From: Anaerolineales bacterium
Lineage (GTDB): Bacteria > Chloroflexota > Anaerolineae > Anaerolineales > Villigracilaceae
DNA length: 64,000 bases
Assembly: GCA_026928255.1 (NCBI GenBank)
Contig: JAIXKJ010000003.1
Coordinates: forward strand, 273,833-337,832
Direction of reading: 5' to 3'
Position numbers and translations under genes: made by a program. The notes beneath the pieces are model-generated. The model saw only the letters and a program-made list of their open reading frames with translations, ran no database searches and had not been told where the DNA came from. Position 1 is the stretch's first letter; the number at the start of each line of letters is the position of its first letter. Below, piece by piece: positions 16,731 through 25,244 of this stretch.

Positions 16731-16763
16731 AAAACAGCCTTCGAGCGGACTCAAAGGCTGTTT
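16731..16763 (-). terminator. Terminator after mrp
   Basis: AAACAGCCTT pairs with AAGGCTGTTT around an 11-base loop. On the minus strand it lies 15 bases after the mrp stop and is followed by TTTTATTTT. Confidence 0.8.
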
Positions 16764-16777
16764 GCGTTGCGTTTGGT

Positions 16778-17851
16778 TTATTCGAGGATGCTAATCGGCA
16801 GGTCGTTGTTCACGCCGATGGCGGCGACGGAAACTTTCTGCGCGATGCGCTGCGTGATTTCGGTCAGCGCTTGGGCGACGGGGGAGTCGGGATGCGAGTC
16901 CACGATGGGTTTGCCGCGGTCGCCGCCAATGCGGACGTTTTGATCCATCGGCACTTGACCGAGAAAGTCCACGTTGGTTAATTTTGCCAAATGTTCGCCG
17001 CCGCCCGAACCGAAGATGTCCATTATCGTGCCGTCGGGCAATTCCAAGTAAGACATATTTTCGACGACGCCAAGAACGGGGACTTCCAATTTCTTGAACA
17101 TGTTCAGTCCGCGCCCGGCGTCTTCGAGCGAAACCAACTGCGGAAGCGTAACCACGACCGCGCCGCTCAGCGGCAGCGATTGCGCCAGCGAAAGCGCCGC
17201 GTCGCCAGTTCCTGGCGGAAGATCTACGATGAGGTAATCGAGTTCGCCCCATTCCACGTCGCCGAGGAATTGACGAATGGCGGAATTGAGCATCGGTCCG
17301 CGCCAGATGAGCGGCTGACCGGGCTTAACCAGCAAACCCATCGAGACCATTTTCACGCCGTAGGCTTCGGCGGGGATGATGCGCGGGCCGTCGGGCTTGG
17401 GCAGTTGTTCCACGCCGAGCATGGTGGGCGTGTTCGGTCCGTAGATGTCCGCGTCGAGCAAGCCGACGCGCGCGCCGGCTTTTGCCAGCGCAACCGCCAC
17501 GTTGACCGAAACGGTGGATTTGCCGACGCCGCCTTTTCCAGAGCCGATGGCGATGGCGTTGCGAATCGGCGCTTTGATTAAGCCGCGCGTCCGCCCGTCG
17601 TTTGGCACGTCGGAATCCCATTTGATTTCAATGCTCTCGACGCCCGCGACGGAGGCGAGCGCTTTGCGGCTGTCCGCTTCCATTTTGCCTTTCAACGGGC
17701 AGGCGGGCGTAGTGAGCATTATCGTAAAAACAACCTTGCCGCCGTCAATCTCCAAATTGCGGATCATGTTCAGGGTAACGAGGTCTTGTTTGAGGTCCGG
17801 CTCTTGAACCGTTCCCAACGCTTGCATTATCGCTTCTTTTGAAATAGTCAT
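16778..17851 (-). CDS. mrp: Iron-sulfur cluster carrier protein Mrp/ApbC
   Basis: A 357-residue P-loop ATPase that carries and delivers [4Fe-4S] clusters. An N-terminal MIP18 (DUF59) domain occupies residues 1-85 and contains TPACPLKGKM. The NTPase domain has the deviant Walker A GSGKGGVGKSTVSVN, LLDADIYGPNTP and DYLIVDLPPGTGD. The C-terminal CxxC of many Mrp proteins is not seen; the region reads MDIFGSGGGEHLA, so the cluster-binding site differs or is formed otherwise. AGGTAG lies before the ATG. It is the last gene after iscX-nuoB-nuoCD-nuoI, which suits a role in loading complex I clusters, as Ind1/NUBPL does in eukaryotes. Confidence 0.92.
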   Translation of the reverse strand: MTISKEAIMQALGTVQEPDLKQDLVTLNMIRNLEIDGGKVVFTIMLTTPACPLKGKMEADSRKALASVAGVESIEIKWDSDVPNDGRTRGLIKAPIRNAIAIGSGKGGVGKSTVSVNVAVALAKAGARVGLLDADIYGPNTPTMLGVEQLPKPDGPRIIPAEAYGVKMVSMGLLVKPGQPLIWRGPMLNSAIRQFLGDVEWGELDYLIVDLPPGTGDAALSLAQSLPLSGAVVVTLPQLVSLEDAGRGLNMFKKLEVPVLGVVENMSYLELPDGTIMDIFGSGGGEHLAKLTNVDFLGQVPMDQNVRIGGDRGKPIVDSHPDSPVAQALTEITQRIAQKVSVAAIGVNNDLPISILE

Positions 17852-17880
17852 TTTTTTCTACCTAATAAAGTTTTTGAGAT

Positions 17881-18510
17881 TTAATTCGTCGCGGCGGAAG
17901 GGCGCGGGGCGGCGGCTTTTGCCGCTTTGGCGGCTTCCTTCGCTTTGCGTTCTTCTTCTTCGCGGTTGTAATTCGTCGGGCGGATTTCCGCATAATAGGA
18001 CGTGGGCTTCAACAGCATTTCGAGGTCGTACACGTTGCGATGATACGAAGCCAATTCAAAATCGTGATCCATTTTGATCGCGTCGAAGGGGCAGTATTCG
18101 GCGCATAAGCCGCAGTTCATGCACAAGTCCATGTCAATGTAAAATTCTTTCGGCTCTGGAATCGGCTTGCCCGTTTCGGGGTCGCTGGTTCGCATAATCC
18201 AAATGCATTGCGGCGGGCAGACTTTGGCGCAAATTCCGCACGAAGTGCAGCGGATGTTGCGTTCGCCTTCGGGGCCCTCGTCGTATAACAAAAACGGTTC
18301 GTAGCGAAATTCTTCGGGCGCAATCAACTGCTCTTCGGGATATTGCACGGTGAAAATGCCGCGCGCGTCTTTTGAGGAGCGATGTTCCACGCCTTCTTTG
18401 GTGTAGTAGCGTTTTTTGCCTTGCATCCACCACGAGATGTCGTCGAGGTAGGTGTCCGTAAAGCGTTTGAGGGTTACGCCTAACCCTTTGATAATTCCTT
18501 TTCCGTACAT
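17881..18510 (-). CDS. nuoI: NADH-quinone oxidoreductase subunit I (NuoI)
   Basis: A 209-residue complex I subunit that holds the two [4Fe-4S] clusters N6a and N6b, visible as CTSCGICAKVCP and CMNCGLCAEYCP. The N-terminal amphipathic region (KGLGVTLKRF) is typical. A Lys/Ala-rich tail of about 25 residues (KAKEAAKAAKAAAPRP) extends beyond the usual end. It follows nuoCD by 11 bases and precedes mrp. The membrane-arm genes are not in this window. Confidence 0.95.
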   Translation of the reverse strand: MYGKGIIKGLGVTLKRFTDTYLDDISWWMQGKKRYYTKEGVEHRSSKDARGIFTVQYPEEQLIAPEEFRYEPFLLYDEGPEGERNIRCTSCGICAKVCPPQCIWIMRTSDPETGKPIPEPKEFYIDMDLCMNCGLCAEYCPFDAIKMDHDFELASYHRNVYDLEMLLKPTSYYAEIRPTNYNREEEERKAKEAAKAAKAAAPRPSAATN

Positions 18511-18521
18511 ACGCTCTCCTT

Positions 18522-20273
18522 TTAGCGATCCACTTCGCCCATGACGATGTCAAACATCGCCAGCAACGCCACGAAGTCGGCGATTTTTTCGCCTTTGCAC
18601 ATCGTTTCCAGCGCGGTCAAGTTGACGAACGAAGGGGCGCGCACATGATACCGATAAGGGTTGGGCTTGCCGTTAGAGACGACGTAGAAGCCGAGTTCGC
18701 CCTTCGGCGATTCGACGCGCCCGTACGCCTCTCCCGCCGGGACTCGAACCTGATACTGCGGTTTCTGCGAGTTGATCGGTCCCTCGGGAATTTGTTTCAA
18801 CGCTTGTTCCAAAATCCGCAGCGATTGGCGAATTTCGTCAAAGCGGATTAAGTAGTTGTCGTACATGTCGCCGTTATAGCGCACCGCCACGTCGAAATCG
18901 AAGCGGTCGTAAATTGAATACGGGTCGGCGCGGCGAATGTCGTACGGCACGCCTGCCGCCCGCAGACAGGGACCCGTTACCGAATTGCGAATTGCTTCGT
19001 CCGCGTTTAATACATGCACGTTCTTCAAACGCGCAACTAAGACTTCGTTCTCGTTGAGGAAGCGTTCCATCTCGTCCGTTTTTGCGGGCAAGCGGTCGAA
19101 GACCAAATCTTTGATTTTCCGCATCGCGTCGTCGGGGATGTCGCGCACGACGCCGCCAAAGCGGAAGTAGTTGCACATCATCCGCGCGCCGGCGACGGCT
19201 TCAAAAATATCGAGGACTAACTCGCGCTCTTCAAAGGCGTAAAGCGAAGGCGTGTACATTGCGCCCAAGTCGTTGATTAACATGCCGATAAAGATGAAGT
19301 GATTTTGAATGCGGCTTAACTCCGCCATAATAACGCGGATGTATTCGGCGCGTTCGGCGACGGGGATTTTCATCAACTTTTCGACAGTGATGGCGTAGCC
19401 GAAGTTGTTAATCATCGAGTTGAAATAATCGAGGCGGTCGGTGTAGGGCATAATCTGCAAGAAGGTGTTGCGCTCGCCGATTTTTTCATGGTTGCGATGC
19501 AAATAGCCCAAAACGGGTTTGAGGCTCGTGATCGTCTCGCCGTTAAGTTCTACCGCCACGCGCAAAACGCCGTGCGTGGACGGGTGATGCGGACCCATGT
19601 TAATCACCATGCGTTCGCCGAGTTCTTGAGTTTCGCCGTCTATCTTTTTAGAACTGTCGCGCTCTAACGAAAAGTAAAGTTGATCTTCCGTTTCGGGTTG
19701 ATATTTTTCAAGGCTGAAGCCTTCGGGCAGTTTGACGTTGTCGCGGAAGGGATTTTTGAATTCGGCGTAAACGTGGCTGCCTTCGGGCCAGCGGCTTTTG
19801 AAAGGCTTTGTGTCTTCTTCGTAAAAGGCTTCTTGCCAATCTTTGCGAAGCGGATGTCCTTCAAAGCCTTCCCACATCAAAATGCGCCGCAAGTCGGGAT
19901 GACCGACGAATTTGATTCCCAACAAGTCCCAGGCTTCGCGCTCTTGAAAGTCTGCGCCAGCCCAAACGCCGACTAACGACGGAACTTCGACGGGGTCGGT
20001 TCGTTCTGCTTGCGTTTTGAACACGACGCCTGGCCCGCCTGTGGTGCGGTGGACGTGATAAACGACTTCCATTTTGTTTTCGGCGAGGTAGTCCGCGCCT
20101 GTAAGGCTGGAAAGCAAATCAAAGCCGAATTCGTCGCGCAGGGCGGTTGCTACTTCGACGAGATTTTCTTTTTTGACGACGAAGCCCGAATAAGCCGGGC
20201 GGCTGTCGGCGGAGACAAACTCCGGGAAACGAGCGACCAAGTCAACGGTCGAGACGGGGGCGGGGGCGGTCAT
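18522..20273 (-). CDS. nuoCD: Fused NADH-quinone oxidoreductase subunits C and D (NuoCD)
   Basis: A 583-residue fusion. Residues 1-190 are NuoC (30 kDa subunit: GADYLAENKMEVVYHVHR, EREAWDLLGIKFVGHPDLRR). Residues about 210-583 are NuoD (49 kDa subunit: MGPHHPSTHGVLRVAVELNGE, GYLHRNHEKIGE, SRIQNHFIFIG, TGPCLRAAG). NuoD forms the quinone pocket next to NuoB. The ORF is continuous across the linker at about residues 192-215, so the fusion is real. It overlaps the nuoB stop by one base (TAATG), a sign of coupled translation. Confidence 0.96.
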   Translation of the reverse strand: MTAPAPVSTVDLVARFPEFVSADSRPAYSGFVVKKENLVEVATALRDEFGFDLLSSLTGADYLAENKMEVVYHVHRTTGGPGVVFKTQAERTDPVEVPSLVGVWAGADFQEREAWDLLGIKFVGHPDLRRILMWEGFEGHPLRKDWQEAFYEEDTKPFKSRWPEGSHVYAEFKNPFRDNVKLPEGFSLEKYQPETEDQLYFSLERDSSKKIDGETQELGERMVINMGPHHPSTHGVLRVAVELNGETITSLKPVLGYLHRNHEKIGERNTFLQIMPYTDRLDYFNSMINNFGYAITVEKLMKIPVAERAEYIRVIMAELSRIQNHFIFIGMLINDLGAMYTPSLYAFEERELVLDIFEAVAGARMMCNYFRFGGVVRDIPDDAMRKIKDLVFDRLPAKTDEMERFLNENEVLVARLKNVHVLNADEAIRNSVTGPCLRAAGVPYDIRRADPYSIYDRFDFDVAVRYNGDMYDNYLIRFDEIRQSLRILEQALKQIPEGPINSQKPQYQVRVPAGEAYGRVESPKGELGFYVVSNGKPNPYRYHVRAPSFVNLTALETMCKGEKIADFVALLAMFDIVMGEVDR

Positions 20274-20914
20274 TAGGCGGTCTCCTGCTTCGGCGCGGCG
20301 GCGGCTTTGAATTCGTCGGCGCGGCGCGCGTCAATTAAATCGGGTCCGAGAATCGGCATCGGCACATAGTTGGCGTCCGCTTTGCCTTTTTCGTACCAAC
20401 GAACTTTCTTGATGGATTGTTTGTCAATTTTTTCTTGCAGTTTGATCATTCCCGCCATCAGCGCTTGCGGGGTGGGCGGACAGCCCGGAATGTAAACGTC
20501 CACCGGCAGAAATTTGTCAATGCCCGCGACGACGTTATAGCCTTCCTTGAAAGGTCCGCCGCTGGAAGCGCAAGCGCCCATCGCCACGACGTATTTCGGC
20601 TCCGGCATTTGGTTGTACAAGCGGATGATGGCCGGCAGCATTTTTTTCGTAACTGTGCCTGAGACGATCATCATGTCCGCTTGGCGCGGGGTGGGGCGCA
20701 TAACCTCCATGCCGAAACGCGCCATGTCGTAACGCGCCGTTTGCGCGGCAATCATCTCAATCGCGCAACACGCCAACCCGAACATCAGGGGCCAAACCGA
20801 CCAACGCCGTCCCCAGTTGTAGAGGCGGTCAATCGTCGTGATAGACACGGCGTTTTGAATGTCCTCCGGAATGTTGTAGTTGGGCAGGTTTAATCCTTCG
20901 TATTTATTTTCCAT
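20273..20914 (-). CDS. nuoB: NADH-quinone oxidoreductase subunit B (NuoB)
   Basis: A 213-residue subunit that carries the terminal cluster N2. The adjacent Cys pair is in [11 protein letters not shown], and the other ligands are in MGACASSGG and [13 protein letters not shown]. The C-terminus runs about 40 residues past the core ([18 protein letters not shown]). It overlaps iscX by 11 bases. nuoA is missing upstream, so the complex I genes are split in this genome. Confidence 0.96.
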   Translation of the reverse strand: MENKYEGLNLPNYNIPEDIQNAVSITTIDRLYNWGRRWSVWPLMFGLACCAIEMIAAQTARYDMARFGMEVMRPTPRQADMMIVSGTVTKKMLPAIIRLYNQMPEPKYVVAMGACASSGGPFKEGYNVVAGIDKFLPVDVYIPGCPPTPQALMAGMIKLQEKIDKQSIKKVRWYEKGKADANYVPMPILGPDLIDARRADEFKAAAAPKQETA

Positions 20915-21113
20915 AGATTAACTCCTCGTACCAATCTTGATAAATCGCGTTTAGGATGTCGTCGTTGACCAGTTCGAGATCGTCTTCAAATTCTGGCAAC
21001 GCAATCGTCCATTGATAAATTTGCTGAATGCTCACTTCCTCGATGTTCGCGTCGGAATATTTTCTTTTAAGTTCCAGCGCGATGGCGTACGTGGAATCCC
21101 AGTTCAAAGTCAT
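20904..21113 (-). CDS. iscX: Fe-S cluster assembly protein IscX (YfhJ)
   Basis: A 69-residue acidic protein. It aligns by eye with Isc[20 protein letters not shown] at the N-terminus, then [16 protein letters not shown] and [16 protein letters not shown]. IscX binds IscS and iron and tunes Fe-S assembly. Here it is the first gene of the nuo cluster and overlaps nuoB, which ties cluster supply to complex I synthesis. No Shine-Dalgarno is clear; a good promoter lies 26-53 bases upstream. Confidence 0.9.
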   Translation of the reverse strand: MTLNWDSTYAIALELKRKYSDANIEEVSIQQIYQWTIALPEFEDDLELVNDDILNAIYQDWYEELIYGK

Positions 21114-21138
21114 TCAGTGTAATCTTTCACAAACGGAG

Positions 21139-21166
21139 ATTATAGCGCTAGGTTTGGAATCGTCAA
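21139..21166 (-). promoter_or_regulatory. Sigma-70-type promoter of the iscX-nuo operon
   Basis: On the minus strand TTGACG and TATAAT are separated by 16 bases, giving a short leader of about 20 bases before iscX. The -35 box directly abuts the large palindrome at 21169-21198. Confidence 0.7.
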
Positions 21167-21168
21167 TC

Positions 21169-21198
21169 CATTTATGAAAGTATATACTTGCATAAATG
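21169..21198. promoter_or_regulatory. Nearly perfect 30-bp palindrome, candidate operator between divergent operons
   Basis: The centre AAGTATATACTT is a perfect 12-bp palindrome. It is flanked by arms CATTTATG and CATAAATG, with one mismatched pair (A at 21177, G at 21190). So 28 of 30 positions are symmetric. It lies beside the -35 of iscX-nuo on one side and the TATAAT (21200-21205) of the regulator gene on the other, where a bound repressor could affect both. The neighbouring winged-helix regulator is the likely binder. Confidence 0.7.
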
Positions 21199-21199
21199 A

Positions 21200-21205
21200 T
21201 ATAAT
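21200..21205 (+). promoter_or_regulatory. -10 box for the SufR-like regulator gene
   Basis: TATAAT lies 2 bases after the palindrome, and no good -35 is seen because the expected place lies inside it. The leader to the ATG at 21334 would be about 120 bases; 21206-21333 shows no gene or clear structure. Confidence 0.5.
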
Positions 21206-21333
21206 TTGAAAATTCGCCGCTTTTTAGACTTGGAATTTGTCAGCGTTTCGGGATTTTCCCTTCGCTGAACGTCTGCGCGTAGGCAATTCATATCGTAGCA
21301 GACTTTTCGTGGAAATAGCAATGGAGAAAAAAC

Positions 21334-21942
21334 ATGGCAACCTCTCGCCAAAAAATTTTGATTTACCTTAAGAAAAACGTCTCTGCCACAACGCAAGAGA
21401 TTGCGCGCGCGTTGCGCCTTTCCGCGCCAAACGTTCGACATCATTTGTCAGCGCTTATGGCGGAGGGGCAAGTTGAAATATTGAAAGTCCGCTTTGGCGA
21501 GGGGAAGGGACGTCCGCGAAAAATTTATTCGTTGGCGCAGTCGGCGTGGGGAGATAATTTGTCGGCGTTGGCGAGCGCCCTTTTGGACGAATCCGCTTCA
21601 ATGGGCAGGGTCGAGGCGATTGCGAAACGCTTGTTGAATCCGAGTCAATTTGTCGGCTTGTCTATGAACGAACGCTTGACGTTATTAATCAAAAAACTAA
21701 ACGAGATGAATTATTATGCGCGTTGGGAGGCGGGCGCTGCGGGACCGCGCATTCTTTTTGGGCGCTGCCCTTATGCGCGGATTGTGGACGAACACCCCGA
21801 ATTGTGCGCGATGGACGAGGCTCTGCTTAATTTGGCGTTGGGGAGTAGAATTAGCGTCCTTCGCCGTGTCGAACATAAACAAGGCGGCTGTCCTTTCCTT
21901 TTTGAAATTAAACAGCCTGAACGTCAGAGAAGCGTTTTGTAG
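21334..21942 (+). CDS. SufR-like winged-helix regulator with C-terminal cysteine motif
   Basis: A 202-residue regulator. Residues 5-65 form a DeoR/ArsR-type winged helix (ATTQEIARALRLSAPNVRHHLSALMAEG, then KGRPRKIYSL). The C-terminal domain has the arrangement GRCPYARIVDEHPELCAMDEALL and, later, KQGGCPFLF, which matches the cysteine spacing of SufR-type Fe-S sensors (C-x12-C, then a final CP). Family knowledge suggests it binds an Fe-S cluster and represses target genes when loaded. It faces iscX-nuo across a 30-bp palindrome and lies 34 bases upstream of a KAS III-like gene. GGAG precedes the ATG. Confidence 0.82.
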   Translation: MATSRQKILIYLKKNVSATTQEIARALRLSAPNVRHHLSALMAEGQVEILKVRFGEGKGRPRKIYSLAQSAWGDNLSALASALLDESASMGRVEAIAKRLLNPSQFVGLSMNERLTLLIKKLNEMNYYARWEAGAAGPRILFGRCPYARIVDEHPELCAMDEALLNLALGSRISVLRRVEHKQGGCPFLFEIKQPERQRSVL

Positions 21943-21976
21943 AACGAAGGGTTATTACATAGTATAGAGGAAAATT

Positions 21977-23221
21977 ATGACTGAACATTCTAAACATTTA
22001 TCGTTTTACGAACGCCCGAACGTCGTCAGCGCGATTTTGCCGATTGGCGAAGGAATCCCGATGGGCATCGAGAAAGCCTACAACGCAGATTTAGGAATCG
22101 GCGGCGCGTACGGCTCGTGGGGAAAAAGTTACAGCAACGCTCAGTTGACGCCGTTTGTCGGCGAACGAATGGGCGCGGCGTTAAACGAAAGCGAAATTTT
22201 GAATTTATCCGAATTGGGTTTTAACTCCCGTCAGCACATTCCCTTGTTGGATTCTAAAGAACATCTCGCGCTTGAATTGGAAGTCGGCTCGCGCTTGCTG
22301 AAAGAAGCGATGAAGGCGATGAATTGGGACGCATCTGAAATTGGCGGCGTATTAATCGGCATGAGCGGACCCGTGAACGACGATTACGTCCGCGAGATTT
22401 CGCGCAGGGCGGGCATTCCCGAATCGGCGTTAAAGGTCAGCGTGCATAAAGCCTGCGACGGCTCGATGGGCGCGTTGCATTTGGCGTTGAATCCCAGCCT
22501 TTCGCCGAAGGGAGAAGTTAACGTGGCGGAAGAGTTGCGCGGAAAGAAAATCCTCGTCGGCGGCATCGAAGGCTTGAGCCGCTTTACGGCGAGCGCCAGA
22601 GACACAAACGCTTTGCAACTTTTTGGCAACGGCATGGGCGTCATCGGTTTAATCCCCGATAAAAACATGAAATTGCTGACTGGCAAAACTTTTGAAAATT
22701 ACGACAAAGACGGTTTGCTCGCCGTGCGAATGTATTATCCGCATTTGAATTCAAACCCTTATCAAGGCTCGCTGGTGGACGTGATGCAAGAGAGCGCGGA
22801 TCACATCCGCATTTCGGGGCTGATGAACGAACCGAAAAACGGCGCTTCCATCGAAATGGCGGGGCTGATGGGCATGGTCAAGTTGTTCGTCCGCACGGGC
22901 GTGCAAGTTGTGGAAGAAGTGTACCGCGAGTATTGCACGTTGATGGACCGACTCGGCGAATCGAGAAAATCGGTTACGTTGGGAATCGTGCATCACGCCA
23001 ATTACAAAATTAACGCGCTGAAAGCGAAGCACCTTTCAAAATTGGGAATCGAATTCCCGATACCTTGGGTGGTGGACGATTTCGGCAACGTCAGCGCCGC
23101 CTCGAACGTCATTGCCTTTTTGCGAAAACTGCCTGAAATAAAATTAGGCGATCACATCCTCTTAGACGGTTTCGGCGCGGGAACTTACTACGACGTAATG
23201 GTGGTTTCCGTCGGCGAGTAA
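21977..23221 (+). CDS. KAS III / HMG-CoA synthase-like thiolase-superfamily enzyme
   Basis: A 414-residue condensing enzyme. The likely triad is Cys160 in VSVHKACDGSMGALH, His in LGIVHHANYKI and Asn in VDDFGNVSAASN, with the C-terminal GFGAGTYYDVMVV glycine loop. This is the 3-oxoacyl-ACP synthase III / HMG-CoA synthase layout, but it is longer than FabH and lacks the usual FabH flanking signatures, so it may condense an unusual acyl donor. GAGG lies before the ATG. It is probably cotranscribed with the SufR-like regulator; no fatty acid or isoprenoid genes are adjacent. Confidence 0.8.
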   Translation: MTEHSKHLSFYERPNVVSAILPIGEGIPMGIEKAYNADLGIGGAYGSWGKSYSNAQLTPFVGERMGAALNESEILNLSELGFNSRQHIPLLDSKEHLALELEVGSRLLKEAMKAMNWDASEIGGVLIGMSGPVNDDYVREISRRAGIPESALKVSVHKACDGSMGALHLALNPSLSPKGEVNVAEELRGKKILVGGIEGLSRFTASARDTNALQLFGNGMGVIGLIPDKNMKLLTGKTFENYDKDGLLAVRMYYPHLNSNPYQGSLVDVMQESADHIRISGLMNEPKNGASIEMAGLMGMVKLFVRTGVQVVEEVYREYCTLMDRLGESRKSVTLGIVHHANYKINALKAKHLSKLGIEFPIPWVVDDFGNVSAASNVIAFLRKLPEIKLGDHILLDGFGAGTYYDVMVVSVGE

Positions 23222-23239
23222 ATTCTTGATTGCAAATAA

Positions 23240-23268
23240 AAATAGCCCTCATTTTGAGGGCTATTTTT
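23240..23268. terminator. Bidirectional terminator between KAS III-like gene and glmS
   Basis: AAATAGCCCTC and GAGGGCTATTT form a strong stem with a 4-base loop, with A and T tracts on either side. It sits between two converging genes. Confidence 0.88.
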
Positions 23269-23271
23269 TCT

Positions 23272-25113
23272 TTACTCGACGGTTACGCTTTTCGCCAAAT
23301 TGCGCGGCTGATCCACGTCCAACCCGCGAATAGCGGCGATGTGATACGCCAGCAATTGCAACGGCAAAACGCTGATGATGGGCGAGAGCATCCACGGCGC
23401 ATTCGGTATCCACAACGTATAGTCCGCCATGCTTTGCACTAAGGCGTCGCCCTCGGTGGCGATGACAATCGTCTTTCCGCCGCGCGCCTTCGCCTGCTGA
23501 ATTTGCGAAATCATTTTTTCGCGCCACGGGTCGTTAGGCGCGATGCACAAAACGGGCATTTCTTCGTCCACGAGAGCGATGGGACCGTGCTTCATTTCTC
23601 CCGCAGGGTAACCCTCCGCGTGGATGTATGAAATCTCTTTCAACTTCAACGCGCCTTCGTAAGCGACGGGCATGTTAATTCCGCGCCCTAGATAAAGACA
23701 ATTTTTGATGTCTTTGAGCGCGTGCGCCAGTTTCTCGATTTCGGGTTCGGAGTCCATCACCTTGCTCGCCAAATCGGGGACGAGGCGCAAGTCCGCGACC
23801 AGTTGGCGGCGCGTCGCGTCGTCTATCGTCCCGCGCAAATCGGCGAGGAGGATGGCGAGCATGTATTGATCCGCCAACGGCGCGGTAAACGCCTTCGTGG
23901 ACGCCACGCCGATTTCAGGTCCCGTTTGCATCGAGATGTATCCGTCCGCGACGCGCATGGCTTGCGAACCGATGGCGTTGACAATGCTCCAAATCACCCC
24001 GCCTTTTTTGCGCCCCTCTTCCATTGCCGCCAATGTGTCGGCGGTTTCGCCTGATTGCGAAATCGCTAGAACGACGGTGTTCTCGTCCACGATGGGATCG
24101 CTGTAACGGAACTCCGAAGCGATGACGACTTCCGTCGGAATGCGCGCGATTTTCTCGATGAGATATTTGCCGACCATGCCCGCATAAGCCGCCGTGCCGC
24201 AGGCGGTGATGTAAATGCGTTGAATCCGCTTGGCAAGTTCGGGCGTGAGATTTAATTCAGGCAGGCGAACGCGCCCTTCTTTGAAGTCTGCGCGTCCGGC
24301 AAGCGTGTCCGTCAACGCGCGGACTTGCTCGTGAATTTCCTTTTGCATAAAATGGCGGTATTCGCCCTTCTCGGCGGACACCGCGTCAAACGCGACGGCG
24401 TGAATCTTCGGCTCGACCGCTTCGCCGTCCAACGTCTCGATACGGACTTCGTCTTTGGCGACAATCGCCATCTGTCTTGATTCAAGAAATATCACGCGCC
24501 GCGTGTGTTCCAAAATTGCAGGAATATCGGACGCAATGAAATTTTCCCCGTCGCCCAACCCGACGACCACGCCGCCCGCGTTGCCAATTCGCGCCGCGAT
24601 GAGTTTGTCCGGTTCGTCCGCGCAGAGCAGCAAAATCACGTTTGCGCCTTCGATGCGTTTGAACGCGCGTCGCGCCGCCTCCTCAAAAGAAGCGCCGTCT
24701 GCCATTTCGCGTTCCGCCAACTGCACAATGGTTTCGCTGTCGGTTTCCGAATCGAAGCGCACATTTTCCGCCGCCAACTCGTCTTTGAGTTCCAAAAAAT
24801 TTTCGACGATGCCGTTATGCGCCGCCGCAATTTTCCCCTCATTGCCGATGTGCGGGTGAGCGTTCCGCGCCGAAGGCGCGCCGTGCGTCGCCCAGCGCGT
24901 ATGTCCGATGCCGGGCGCGCCGTTTAGCGGCTCTTTGGCGATTAAGTCCGCGAGTTGCTGCAACTTTCCCGCGTCTCGTCTCAAGTAAATTTTGCGGCCG
25001 TCAATCACAGCCGCGCCCGCAGAATCATATCCGCGATATTCGAGGCGTTTTAAGCCGTTGAGAATAATCGGCGTCGCGTTTTGCGACCCGATATATCCGA
25101 CAATTCCACACAT
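23272..25113 (-). CDS. glmS: Glutamine-fructose-6-phosphate aminotransferase GlmS
   Basis: A 613-residue enzyme that makes glucosamine-6-phosphate for peptidoglycan. The mature N-terminus MCGIVGYIG with nucleophile Cys2 opens the glutaminase domain (IGHTRWATHG, HNGIVENFLELK). Two SIS isomerase domains follow (ACGTAAYAGMVGKYLIE, SQSGETADT, LGRGINMPVAYEGALKLKEISYIHAEGYPAGEMKHGPIAL), ending in DQPRNLAKSVTVE. The start at 25113 is fixed by Cys2 and by GGAGG 7-8 bases upstream; the longer frame to 25164 is rejected. Expression is probably controlled by the self-cleaving leader at 25245-25390. Confidence 0.96.
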   Translation of the reverse strand: MCGIVGYIGSQNATPIILNGLKRLEYRGYDSAGAAVIDGRKIYLRRDAGKLQQLADLIAKEPLNGAPGIGHTRWATHGAPSARNAHPHIGNEGKIAAAHNGIVENFLELKDELAAENVRFDSETDSETIVQLAEREMADGASFEEAARRAFKRIEGANVILLLCADEPDKLIAARIGNAGGVVVGLGDGENFIASDIPAILEHTRRVIFLESRQMAIVAKDEVRIETLDGEAVEPKIHAVAFDAVSAEKGEYRHFMQKEIHEQVRALTDTLAGRADFKEGRVRLPELNLTPELAKRIQRIYITACGTAAYAGMVGKYLIEKIARIPTEVVIASEFRYSDPIVDENTVVLAISQSGETADTLAAMEEGRKKGGVIWSIVNAIGSQAMRVADGYISMQTGPEIGVASTKAFTAPLADQYMLAILLADLRGTIDDATRRQLVADLRLVPDLASKVMDSEPEIEKLAHALKDIKNCLYLGRGINMPVAYEGALKLKEISYIHAEGYPAGEMKHGPIALVDEEMPVLCIAPNDPWREKMISQIQQAKARGGKTIVIATEGDALVQSMADYTLWIPNAPWMLSPIISVLPLQLLAYHIAAIRGLDVDQPRNLAKSVTVE

Positions 25114-25244
25114 AGGAATCCTCCAAATAATTTGTGATGCAAGAACTGGAACTAAACGCCGCAAACGAACCCGACGCCTGTTTCACAGCCCAATGTTTTT
25201 GCCACGCCTAAGCCTTTTGTGAATTTTGCAGCCTAGATTCTTTT

